Of a stretch of 64,000 bases of DNA, positions 25,408 through 35,389 are shown piece by piece; positions within the stretch are counted from its first letter, which is position 1; the number at the start of each line of letters is the position of its first letter. The stretch comes from Chrysoporthe austroafricana. Lineage: Eukaryota; Ascomycota; Sordariomycetes; Diaporthales; Cryphonectriaceae. The position numbers and the translations under genes were made by a program. The notes beneath the pieces were generated by a model. That model made no database searches and was not told the origin of the DNA. It worked only from the letters and a program-made list of their open reading frames with translations. The stretch covers positions 3,100,001 through 3,164,000 of the forward strand of contig JYIP02000003.1 in assembly GCA_001051155.2 (NCBI GenBank). Direction: 5' to 3'.

Positions 25408-26269
25408 CTTGTCTGAGTGTTGTGTGATCCGTGACGTGAATGAACAAGACAGACAGAAGACACGAGGTCAAAGGAGGGGCACAGGTTGTCGACAGTGGCA
25501 ACCTGCAGAATAAGAAAGAAGCGAGGCTCTAGAATGAATATGGTTTGACTGGTGTGCAGGGGCAGAAGAAGAAAGTTTAAATTCTTCTTCACGAGGCAGT
25601 CTCCTCGCGTCTCAGTGATCCGGACTGTTGTTGATGTGTGGAGGTTCAGAGAAGAGTGTCGGGGAAAGGCACCGCGCTTCAGCAGAATTTAAGTGCGGCG
25701 CCCACCTGGAGCGCGTCCATCCTTCAAAAAGCGCGTCTTGTTGTCGTGCAGCAGAACCGTGGGGCACCACCCATGCACTTCCTGTGAAGCGCGACAGTGG
25801 CTCGTGCAGCCCCTGGCCCGCGGCGCTGGGACCAGAAAATGCTATGACCTCACCCCACACCCACCAACGCGCTGCTGCTTACAGCTTAGCGCCGCCGAGA
25901 TCGTTCAGACGGGTTGATTATCTAAGCCGCTGCAACGCCTTACCACAGATCGTCTTGATAGGCTCCATCGCATTTATCGCATTCACCACGGTGAAGCAGG
26001 GGAAGGGGGCCTCAGCCTTAGGATCTGGATCTGGGAGTCATGGAATGAGTCAGAGACTGGCCCTGCTGTCTGTTTCTCGACTATTTAACGTGATCTGCTG
26101 GTGAGGACTAGGAATGGTCGCTGGCAGGTTCAAAACCAAGCTCCTGACATCCTGGTCCGGTTCACGATCCACCGCCAGACGCGTGTCTTTCAGGTACAGC
26201 CCTGCGAGCCCACCTATCTGCTCACGAGGACGACACAGGCCTTTCTCTGTGGTCCTCCCCGCTGCCAGG
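25408..26269. other. Divergent promoter region between rnr1 and TatD gene
   Basis: No gene is seen. The region serves rnr1 (-) and the TatD gene (+). It carries three CGCG-core elements, described separately. Confidence 0.55.
25710..25737 (-). promoter_or_regulatory. Paired MCB-like elements upstream of rnr1
   Basis: AGCGCGTC occurs at 25710-25717 and again at 25730-25737, exactly 20 bp apart. On the strand of rnr1 they read GACGCGCT, close to the MluI cell-cycle box (ACGCGT core). A third copy, AACGCGCT, lies in the other orientation at 25866-25873. They sit 300-470 bp upstream of the rnr1 start. RNR1 in yeasts is an MBF target with such boxes in its promoter, so G1/S control is inferred here. 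Confidence 0.4.
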
Positions 26270-27721
26270 ATGGCCTCTTCAACGACCATACCTCAGAACA
26301 CGGACAGGGCTCCCAGTGTAATACTGGCTGCCTACAAGCCTCGATACATAGATGTACGTCCACCCGTCTCCGTAAATCCATTCCGGAATTAGACCAATGA
26401 CCTGACCCGGGCCAGATCGGGATCAACCTAGCCGACCCCATCTTCCGGGGTGTCTACAATGGCAAGCAGAGACACGACGACGATCTGGCCGGTGTCGTCG
26501 GCCGAGCTCGGCAGGTCGGATGTACGAAGCTCCTCGTGACCGGCTCCAGCTTCAAGAGCTCCCGGGATGCCCTGACGCTAGCTGGGGAGTACCGTGAGGA
26601 TATACGCCCCTGCCTGCTGTCTCCCAGCGGAATATCCATGTGAAGCAGCATCGCTAACGCCCTGCCCAGCTGGAACCGTCTATACAACAGCAGGAATCCA
26701 CCCCTGCTCCTCCTCGATCTTCGACGCAGCCTATGCAAACTCCCGCCCGGGCGATGGCGAAGACGAGGCGGAACACACCCCCACGTGTGACCCGGACCCG
26801 GACGCCCCCATCCCGGACAGCCAGACCACCGACCCGGCCAGGACCGAGACTATCATCTCCGACCTCCGGTCCCTGATCACAGCCGGCCGCGGGTCCGGCG
26901 CGCTGGTCGCCTTCGGCGAGTTCGGCCTCGACTATGACCGGCTGCACTACTGCTCGCGCTCGCTCCAGCGGCACTCCTTTGCCGCGCAGCTCGCGCTCGC
27001 CGCCGGCCTCGCTCCCCAGCTCCCGCTCTTCCTGCACAGCCGCGCCGCTCACGGCGACTTCATCGCCTGCTTGAAGTCCGCGTTCGGCCAGCGCCTCGAG
27101 AGGCTGGAGCGGGGCGGCGTGGTGCACAGCTTCACCGGTACCGTGGAGGAGATGGTCGAACTTATGGACCTGGGTCTGCATATCGGCCTGAACGGGTGCA
27201 GCTTCAAGACGGCGGAGAACTGTGAGGTGGTGAGGGCCGTGAGGCTTGATCGGCTGATGCTCGAGACAGACGGGCCCTGGTGTGAGGTGAGGCCGACCCA
27301 TGAGGGATGGAAGTATCTTGTAGAGATAGAGAAGGGAGAAAGACAAGCCGAGGAGGCTGCCAAGGCCGAGATCGAGGCTCAATCTCGACCTGAGTATGAG
27401 ATCGAGCCATCAAAGGCTGTGAACGGCGTTACGGAGAATGGGAACGGAAGCGCCGAGAGGCCTCGACCGAAGAAGAAGCCGCAACAGCAACAACAGTCGA
27501 GCAAGAAGCCCCAAAAGAAGGAGCCCGAGGTGTTGGAGCGCTTCAAGACGGTCAAGAAGGAGAAGTGGGTCGAAGGCGCAATGGTCAAGGGACGCAACGA
27601 GCCTTGCACGATCGAGAGGGTGGCCAAGATTGTGGCGGCTATAAAGGGTGTTTCTGTAGAAGAGGTGTGCGAAGCGGCATGGTCTAATACCATCAAGGTT
27701 TTCGGACTGGACGAGTCCTAG
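26270..27721 (+). CDS. TatD-family metal-dependent deoxyribonuclease
   Basis: TatD/TATDN1-like hydrolase; relatives act as 3'-5' DNA exonucleases in DNA breakdown and repair. Three exons: 26270-26353, 26416-26593, 26670-27721 (437 aa). Introns of 62 and 76 bp have GTACGT and GTGAGG donors; the second has GCTAACG before its CAG. The splice gives PRYIDIGINLADPIFRGVY, the usual eukaryotic TatD start in which the bacterial His-x-His is replaced by Asn. Further metal-site motifs are TTAGIHPCSS, GEFGLDYDR, FLHSRAAH, HSFTGT and LETDGPW. After the barrel comes a Lys/Gln-rich extension of about 90 residues with a QQQQQ run, then a conserved-looking end (NEPCTIERVAKIVAA). It is convergent with the CENP-N gene, 162 bp away. 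Confidence 0.92.
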
Positions 27722-27883
27722 AGCACGGGACAATTGGTAGACGAGCATAGAACAACCAGCGATAGAAGAGTACATACAGGCTTGACCACACGACTTTCAA
27801 TGATCGAATGCTATAGACAACCCAAGATGCGGCCATAGTTGATACATCATGAATGCTCCGCATTGTCGCTGTAGATACAAGGA

Positions 27884-29470
27884 TTACATGCCAGAGCCCT
27901 TGTAACCCCTGATCCGACCATGCCGTACAGCGCCAATGGTGACACCCTCTTCTCCAGTCAACCAGCCCGGCATTTTCTCGCCATCTATTATGCCCGCTTC
28001 TACGAGCTGCCGGATTCCAGCAAAGACATGTGGCCCATGGAAGGTCAGTTTTACGCTGGGGCGCCACGTGCGTGCCTCGCCTTCCTCTTCCTCCTCATCT
28101 GCTCCACCTCCATCATCATCCTGCTCACGAGCCCGATCAAATGATGCATCCATGGTGCTCCGACGGCCAGCACCTCTCGGAATTTCCTGACGTGACTCAT
28201 CCTTGCCGTCTTCCTCAGCGTCGTCTTCCGGCGCTTCAGTCCTTGTAGGGAATGGGTCGTCAATAACGATGTCAACTCTCTCTACACCCTTCCGATCGTC
28301 AACCTTTGCAGAATTGCCGAACCTCGCCTGTGCTACCATCCTAGCCCTCTTTTCTCTTCGTGCTTCCTTCCGTGTGTCAGGTGAAGCGTTTCTCCTCCTC
28401 TTCCGCGTATCCTCCTCTGCCTTCGGGCCTGGTATGCGCTCGTCCTCCTCGCTTAGTGGCGGACTCGGCAAGACCGTATCTAGCGGACTCTCCTTCTTTT
28501 TCTCATCCGCATAGATACCCCAGCCTCCACCCGCCGTGTTCGTCCTGCCCGGCCCTCTTCGATATAGCATCTCCCGCAGGTTCTTGGTCGTTAGGTCTGT
28601 CCGCTTTAGCGCAAACCTTTCCCGCGGCCGCGACAGTGCCTTCGGTATGCCCTCGACCACTAACGCACGTAGGCTCTTGGTCTCGCCCGCCGTAACGTGT
28701 CCGATCGTCTGCGACTTGCTGATATAGACGTACGGGCTGCCGTCCGGGAAACCGACGTAGACTGTCCTACTGGCATCAAAGGCAGTTGCGCTTGCCCTGT
28801 TCCGGCCTGCGCCCGTAGCCGTCGCCAGATCTGTGTTGTAAGGAGAATCCAAGATGAAGACCCTCAGCAGCAATAAAGGCAAGTCCTTGGGTCGGTCAAA
28901 GTTGTAATGTGCCTTAACGTCTGGTAGAACCTGTGCCTGTAGACTCTGCAGGAATGTGGATGGGTGGAATCGTGGCACAATAAGACTGTCCTTGTCAACC
29001 TCAAGCTGGTGGTCCCCATCCGTGGCCTGGTGCGGTGTGGGAGTCTTGAGGGGGACAACACGATACGCGCTCCATTGCAGGGAGTTTGGGTGGTCGTAGA
29101 GGTGTTGCAGGTCTGCCATCGACAGCTGATAAAGGGTCAGACCGTGCCGCCAGTCACCCTCCAAGATCCTGTCGAGGACTTCGCGCTTCGAGCCCTTGCG
29201 CGTCTGCATATCGGCGTATAGGTCGCGCAGGTCCGCGAGGGAGGCAAGGGGCGGGTACAGGTCGGTAGGGTCGACATCGTCGTTGTCTTCGGGAGAGCGC
29301 AGGTAGGGTGCGCAGAGGGAGGCATTGGCTTCGTCCAGCCAATCGAGGACAAGAGCGTGTAAGGACGGCCGACCGAGGCGGTTAAGGACCTTTATGATAG
29401 TTGGGTTGATGGGGTCGAGGCGGAGAGTGGAGGGGAGGCGCGCGGTGGTGGGGATGGAGATGCGTGCCAT
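27884..29470 (-). CDS. CHL4: Kinetochore protein CENP-N/Chl4/Mis15
   Basis: Component of the inner kinetochore (CCAN/Ctf19 complex) that contacts the CENP-A nucleosome with CENP-L/Iml3. One uninterrupted frame of 528 aa. The N-terminal signature is LPSTLRLDPINPTIIKVLNR, followed by SLHALVLDWLDE, and then DLRDLYADM and the DWRHGLTLYQLSMADLQ helix segment. The middle carries the VKAHYNFDRPKDLPLLLLRVF and YVYISKS strands of the family. A charged, low-complexity insert (KKRK/DDAEEDGKD/DEEEEEGE) precedes the C-terminal part VKLTFHGPHVFAGIRQLVEA. I assign it from memory of the Chl4 family pattern; no search was run. The start at 29470 is the first ATG before conserved sequence. Confidence 0.88.
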   Translation of the reverse strand: MARISIPTTARLPSTLRLDPINPTIIKVLNRLGRPSLHALVLDWLDEANASLCAPYLRSPEDNDDVDPTDLYPPLASLADLRDLYADMQTRKGSKREVLDRILEGDWRHGLTLYQLSMADLQHLYDHPNSLQWSAYRVVPLKTPTPHQATDGDHQLEVDKDSLIVPRFHPSTFLQSLQAQVLPDVKAHYNFDRPKDLPLLLLRVFILDSPYNTDLATATGAGRNRASATAFDASRTVYVGFPDGSPYVYISKSQTIGHVTAGETKSLRALVVEGIPKALSRPRERFALKRTDLTTKNLREMLYRRGPGRTNTAGGGWGIYADEKKKESPLDTVLPSPPLSEEDERIPGPKAEEDTRKRRRNASPDTRKEARREKRARMVAQARFGNSAKVDDRKGVERVDIVIDDPFPTRTEAPEDDAEEDGKDESRQEIPRGAGRRSTMDASFDRAREQDDDGGGADEEEEEGEARTWRPSVKLTFHGPHVFAGIRQLVEAGIIDGEKMPGWLTGEEGVTIGAVRHGRIRGYKGSGM

Positions 29471-32264
29471 TACGACGCGGTCCTGAGGCGGGAAGTGATA
29501 TCAATGCAGTCAGGTCGAGGCTGTCATCCGGTTGCTTATGGTCGATTGCGATGCAACGGCGTGCACCAGATGGGCATGGCTACTTTGATCCGACCCCTGT
29601 CGTCGGATTGGTGATACAATCATTGGGAGACGCGTCGACGCGATCCCTTGACACATGCCAACCTGATCCTGGTGGGATGCTGTCTCTAACTCAGTCGGCA
29701 AATGGTCGGCTAGCCGCGGGATCGGCATTGCCTGCCGGCAGATGCATGTTATAGTAGTCGTCAAGATTACTAAGATTTCCCGCTTTCTCAGATACCTCTC
29801 GAGTTCTTTCTTCACTTTCTTGTACAATATCAATTCAACTCAACTTGATCCAGAAAGAACCGATTTTATAGAGCAATCAAATTTGCGGATATACCTATAC
29901 GTTGACAGCTTTCTTGGGATAGGGTGATAGTTAGATTAGCGGCGCAAAGGGGGGCCTTTTGACGCGCAATCGGCGCATATGGTAGACAACTGGATTGATT
30001 TGATTCCCCGGGTAGTTCCTTCAGTATTAGCATTTATGGCTACCTCGAACCAATTGTATATTAATTTTGTGTTAAAATGTACAATATAGCTGTGAATATA
30101 CGCAGATTGAATAGGGCGTGCGTATTTCTGAATGCAGTTGGCAGCCTCGTGCATATCTACTATGTCCTCGTCATTATTCAGCTAGTACAGACGTACACAC
30201 TAGTGAGAGGGCAACCACTACTACATAACTTGGCAGCTGGTCTACATTGCACATTTGTCAGCAATTCGGAGACCGATGGCGGTGGCCAGACTACCGCAAG
30301 CACCCGCGCCATACATCTGAGGGGTCGAGATGGATTTCTAAGCCGCCCTGTTCACCGTCTTCGGCCGTGCTGGAGCCAGCTAAGAAAGAGGCCATTGCCC
30401 GGCCCCCTGGACAATCGGGCGTTTAGGCTGTTTCCATCTTGTAGCTGATCATCGCCTCTGGTACTGTGGTACACGGTAGCGATCACTTATGATGAGGCGT
30501 GCCGGCGGCCAAAATGGAATCCCGATGCGCCGACCTTGGGCATCGTCATGCCGCCTCTGTGGCTATCCTAACCGTGGTGGTGCAGTGCACCGGGATCCCG
30601 GAATCTCGGGGTCATACTCGATATGGTAAGAGGACCCTGGAAATCGGCAGTCTGCAAGAGCCCATATCCGATGTGCTGGGCGATGTGATAGGAGCGGGCG
30701 AGATGCACGAGCTCCAGGTTGCAGCTCTCTTGCAGGCCGGCCCTGTCAGACGATGCACGAAGATAAGCTGCATGCACAGCACTGGTAAGCGAGCCCGGCA
30801 TGTCGTGGTGTTCGTCCTGTCCCGGCTCTAGCCTGTCATGATTATGATCATGATTAACATCCTAAGGGCGCGCGCACACACAAGTCCAGTCCCGGCCCAG
30901 CCCAGGGCGTGGGGACTGGGGCCACAAGATCAAAGGCCGAAACTGGCGACAGCCGGCGGCGCGGACCACGCAAGAGAAAGAGATGGGTGTCTACCACGCC
31001 GCGTGGCTTGGGAGGCTTGGGTGGGTTGCGCCGGGCGGGGGTGGGGGGGGGATCGAACAGATGCGTATCCCCTGTGCTCCCATCGCTGGGTCGATACGTG
31101 TGCCCTTTCTATGTGATCTGATAAAAGGATGAGTCGATGCACATCATGGCGTCGTCAGTATGGTCGGGAATGAAACGAGGTCGCTGCGCCGAAAAGGAGA
31201 CGCAAGGAGTTACGAGCAGGACGAGAAGCAGAACCTGGTCTGCCGGTGGGGCGGCTGCCGTGGGCGACCTGGCGACTCAGCGACCTGGATCTTGCCACAG
31301 GGGGCCACTTGTGCGTGTTCGCTGAGGGGGTTTCTGCTCTTCAGGACAAAGGCCCGACCTTCTGCAGCGCTTCTGTGGGCGGGACTGGCGGGCCAGACTG
31401 GCGGGCCAGACAGGCGGGTTGTCCCTGTCGCTCGCTGTGGGGAGCGAGTACGGAGTGCAGCAAAGTAGGCGGACAGGGCAGGTCAACGGGCTGCAGGTTG
31501 CTGCTGGGCGGTACATGATTAGTGATAGCAGCGCAGTACTATAGCGGCGTCAATCCACCCTCACCTGCACTTTCCATTACGATTAGCGTGGGGCAGGCTC
31601 CATTCTCCTCCACACCACCTGGATGCGCCCACTCGCCCATCCACTCCGCACCCGGGTAGGCCCTGGGCTGGGTTATCCGGCCCAGTTGGCTTTTTTCTCT
31701 CTTCAATCGCTTTCCCCTCCCCTCGGAACAAGCCTCGCCCATTCTATCCTGGACACCCCCTTCCACCAGCTCACCTGAAGAACCACGGGCTGTCCTCACC
31801 AGAGAGACCTCGCCAGCCCTCACTGCCCATCGACACCGCGACAGGCTAGACAGCAGCGCCCGTCGTGCTCTGTTGCGCCCTTTTGCGGCACACCTCAGGT
31901 CGAGCACCACCGCATGACGCTTGGAAGCGGCCGCGGAGACGCTGGTCGGCCCTAACGAAGCCACTAAGAAAGGCTTTTCAACCGTCTTAACTACGCGCAC
32001 GGCCCCAGCCTTCATCGGCCTGGACGCGCCACCACAGATTATCACTCAACCACGATTTCTACGTCAACGCACCGGCCGTTGAGAGAAGAACCTCTCGTCA
32101 GCATACGTCCACGGAAGCACAACAGGACCGTTGGACTGCTGCAATCGCGCCAGCTTCGCTACGGGGACCGACGACATTCTGAGTCACGAAGGGTAGATTG
32201 CTCATCATTATCTGGAGGATCGAGCCGACGACAACGACGACGGCAACGACAACGACGACTCAAG
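29471..32264. other. Divergent intergenic region with an AT-rich patch
   Basis: 2.8 kb between CHL4 (-) and the bZIP gene (+). About 29750-30120 is clearly AT-richer than the rest of the window and has no coding character; it could be an old, mutated transposon or repeat remnant. From about 31540 to 31800 the plus strand is pyrimidine-rich and likely belongs to the bZIP promoter and 5' UTR. At 31147 there is ATGGCGTCGT, a nine-of-ten match to the CYS3 binding consensus ATGRYRYCAT; one near-match can arise by chance. Confidence 0.45.
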
Positions 32265-33936
32265 ATGGCCAACTACAACCATCGGGCGACGAACCTCGAG
32301 CTCGTCCAGTTCATGCGGGAGGGGCATCTGAACTCGATCAACGCCAACGAGCCACAGGAGGACTTCAGCGGCTTGGAGAACCCCGAAGGGTTGGATCTCT
32401 TCACGAACCAGGACTTCTTCGACTTCGACGAGGGCATTAGGAGGGACTTCAAGCCTAGTGCCGACGCCGCACCGTCCACCAAGCCGGTCGAGCCGACATC
32501 AGCGACGTCCATGGTGGGAGAGTTTGGATCGATGGACTTTGGTCTGGGTTCTGGTAGGTCGTCCCGCCTTTCTCTGCTCGACTGCCTCGCTGCGCCCTTT
32601 TTTTTCTCCCCCTCAGGACATGTCAGGCATGGCTCTGCCGGCCCTGCTGCTGCACGTGTGGTTATTAGGCCCAGCCGCGACTCACGCATTCATGCGCGTT
32701 GCGGTGAGACGGCGCTCCGAGGAGCCACAGGCATGGCACGGGCTCCTGCGCCGGAGGTCAACCTCTCTGGGCGGTGGGCGGTGGGCTGCCGGGCTGCCGG
32801 GATTCGGCGGGCCACCGGTGGCAGAGGCAAGTGTCTCGAGCCCGGACCAGTCGATCCTCGCTCAGCCTTCGCAGCATCAGGACCGGGTCCTGGAGATGAG
32901 GCCCGAAGTCTACTATCTATCGGGAAGCCGATGGCACGTCCCTGTCCAGATTAAAGCAAACAGCAACCCCTCCCCCACCCTGCATTTGCATCTACTCCTG
33001 TCTTGCGCCATCGTCCGGCGTTTTCATTGGGACAGGCTCTGTCTGGATGCAAGGACAAGTCCATCCCGGTCAAGGTTTGGGGGAGTGTGCCATGGGGGTA
33101 GCGCCCGATATGCACCCGCCATCCTGGCCGTCGATGGTGCAATACCCCGTGACTTCACCCCCGTCAGAACCGGCAGCCCGATCGATACCCTCACCCTCCT
33201 AGCACTTGGATGCTGTCCCTTCTTGAAATGCCCGTCATGGTCATTCCTCAAAGGACTACCGGCCTTAGTGGCGTCTACAATATCCGTTTCTTGGAACCCC
33301 ATGACCTTCGTCGGCCAAGCATTTGTCTGCCAGAGCAAAAACCCCACTTATATATAAGCTAATCATGGCATGATGGCTCGTCGTACAGGAGATTTCGGCT
33401 TCAACGACTTCAACAACACATACTCCCCGATCAACGGCAACTTCTCCGACGGCATTGGTCTGCAGCCTCTCCAGCCGAGCCCGAGCAACGCGTACCCTCC
33501 TGTCCCTCACCAGCATGCGCCATTCACGCACCATGCTGTCGGCCAGTCCAAGGCAGGCGATAAGCGCCGCGGCACCGAGCCGCAGATAAACACCCGCGCG
33601 TTGAATATCGAGGAGGCATCGAGGATGGCCGCCGAGGAGGACAAGCGCCGCCGGAACACGGCAGCCAGCGCCCGCTTCCGAGTTAAGAAGAAGCAGCGGG
33701 AACAGGCCCTCGAGAAGAGTGCCAAGGAGATGAGCGACAAGGTGTCACAGCTCGAGGCCAAGATCTCACAACTTGAGACCGAGAACCAGTGGCTGAAGAA
33801 GCTCATCCTGGAGAAGAACGACGGCAGTGATGTCAAGGATGACACGTCGAAGATCGTCAACGGAACCAAGGATGAGATCAAGGTCGAGACCGGAAAAAGC
33901 AATGAGTCTGAACGGGGCAAGGCGAAATCCTCATAG
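32265..33936 (+). CDS. cys-3: CYS3/MetR-like bZIP transcription factor (sulphur regulation)
   Basis: bZIP activator of the type that turns on sulphur uptake and assimilation genes when sulphur is limiting. Two exons, 32265-32553 and 33389-33936 (278 aa). The basic region, about residues 182-201 (RRRNTAASARFRVKKKQRE), is the CYS3/MetR signature. The zipper follows at about 204-232 with Leu, Met, Leu, Leu, Leu in heptad register. The N-terminus has acidic FTNQDFFDFDEG, probably an activation segment. The 835-bp intron is very long for this window. Its donor GTAGGT, branch-like GCTAATC at about 33358 and acceptor ACAG at 33388 keep the frame (SMDFGLGS-GDFGFNDF). An ATG inside the intron at 33370 is in frame with exon 2 and lies just after TATATATAAG, so a shorter form from an internal promoter is possible. 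Orthology to cys-3 rests on the bZIP only. Confidence 0.82.
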
Positions 33937-34423
33937 CGCCGGTGGTAGATGTTTGCTCTTTGGTTCACGCGACAATACACTAGGGTTCATGATATACGTG
34001 CCTGGGTGCATTACAGGCGTTTTTGGATGGGCTTGGCTTCATGGCCTTCGGAGGGGCGGTTTAGGAGTTCGTTGACGTGACGGCAACAGTCGATGGACCG
34101 CATTCGTATGCTTAGGAATTCAATGACAGCCGATCTTCTTGGTGTCCTGATGCAGGACAATCTCCCAACCTTTTTTCCAGCCTTCCCTGCACGGCGGCCG
34201 CTGTCTTGTTGCCTTTGCTCCTGTGGACGACGTACCGTGAGAATAATGCTGCTTTGATAATGTCTATTGTGCCCACTGCTACTCCGACATGTCAAGGTAA
34301 GTAACTGGCTGATGGAAATTTCACGAGGCTTGACGCTAAGCTACGACGCTCACCAGCTGTTGTAGCCTGCATCCCAGGCGACAGATTTCAATTTACCTCA
34401 CCAGCCCCCTCCTCCCCACCCGC
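33937..34423. other. Convergent intergenic region
   Basis: 3' flanks of the bZIP gene (+) and the small mitochondrial-type gene (-). No other feature is seen. Confidence 0.6.
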
Positions 34424-35254
34424 TCAACCCTCGCGATCCCCGTCCCCCCTCAGGGCGGCCAGCCGCAGCTGGTTCCTCTTGCCCAGGATCCGCAGCGTGT
34501 TCTGCCTCTCGACCTCCGTCATCTCGCCCCAGTTCGCGATCCGCGAGACCGTCCCGTCCCTGCCCACGACCATGGGGCCCATGTGGTCCAGCGCGACGGA
34601 CTGGCCGCCCACCTCGAGCGTCGTCGTCGTCGCCGAATCGCCCTCCCCGGGCGCTGGGAGCGCGGGGGGCGGGGCGCCAGCCGTCGTACCTGCGCCCGCG
34701 CCCGGGGCGCTGCCGTTCTCACTGTTGGAGCTAGCAGCAGCAGCAGCAGCAGCAGCAATACCACCAGGGCCGCCAGGGCCGCCGGCGCTAGCGGGCCCCC
34801 TGGCGCTGGGATCCTCTCCTGGCGCGTCCGCGGGCGCGGGGGGTGGGTTGTGGTTGTTGTCGTGGTAGTGGTGGTGATGATGTGCAGCCGCGGTATCGTT
34901 GCTGGGGGCGTGATTGGCCGTCTCGCCCGGCGCCGTCGCTGGTGTGCTGGGCCCACCGGGTTGCGTGCTCGCGGGGGTGGCCATTGAGGAGCGCCTCCTG
35001 GACGGGATCGCCTGCGCTGCTAGTGGCTGGCGTGACGCGGCTGGGGCCACCGGGCGATAGGAGCTACCACGGCAGGGAGGAGGAGGAGCTCGGTGGGTGT
35101 GCAGGGCTGCCGGCCGCGATGGGGAGGTGGCTGGTGGTGGTGTTGCTGGTGTTTGTATGGGATGGGCAAGGCGTGCGGGTGGTGAGGCTCTCGTGGGCAC
35201 CGCTAGGAATCGGCGTAGCGCTGCTGGGGCTCTGTTGTGCCTCGACGGGTTCAT
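34424..35254 (-). CDS. Small fungal conserved protein, probably mitochondrial, function unknown
   Basis: The last 45 residues contain VGRDGTVSRIANWGEMTEVE and then RILGKRNQLRLAAL, a short conserved block I recall from small uncharacterised ascomycete proteins. Upstream is low-complexity Ala/Pro/Gly sequence, a His-rich patch (HHHHHYHDN) and an Ala run encoded by a CAG/CTG trinucleotide repeat. I take the ATG at 35254 (276 aa). From there the first roughly 90 residues are rich in Arg, Ala, Ser and Pro and have almost no Asp or Glu, like a mitochondrial presequence. An ATG at 35389 is also open, and one at 34984 would give 186 aa without the presequence. The role is unknown. Confidence 0.65.
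   Translation of the reverse strand: MNPSRHNRAPAALRRFLAVPTRASPPARLAHPIQTPATPPPATSPSRPAALHTHRAPPPPCRGSSYRPVAPAASRQPLAAQAIPSRRRSSMATPASTQPGGPSTPATAPGETANHAPSNDTAAAHHHHHYHDNNHNPPPAPADAPGEDPSARGPASAGGPGGPGGIAAAAAAAASSNSENGSAPGAGAGTTAGAPPPALPAPGEGDSATTTTLEVGGQSVALDHMGPMVVGRDGTVSRIANWGEMTEVERQNTLRILGKRNQLRLAALRGDGDREG
34733..34757. repeat. Trinucleotide (AGC)n repeat coding for poly-Ala
   Basis: Eight AGC units in a row on the plus strand; on the minus strand they read GCT and encode an Ala run inside the small conserved protein. Length is likely variable between strains. Confidence 0.8.
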
Positions 35255-35389
35255 CTCTCGTCTGCGAGGCTCGATCCGAAACTTCGGTACTCGAAAGTCT
35301 TTTTTTTCTAAAATGGCTGAGGTGTTTTTGTAGCAGGCGAGCAACACGTTGCCCATTTCTTGTTCCTGTCGTCCGCCCCCCGGCGCCAA

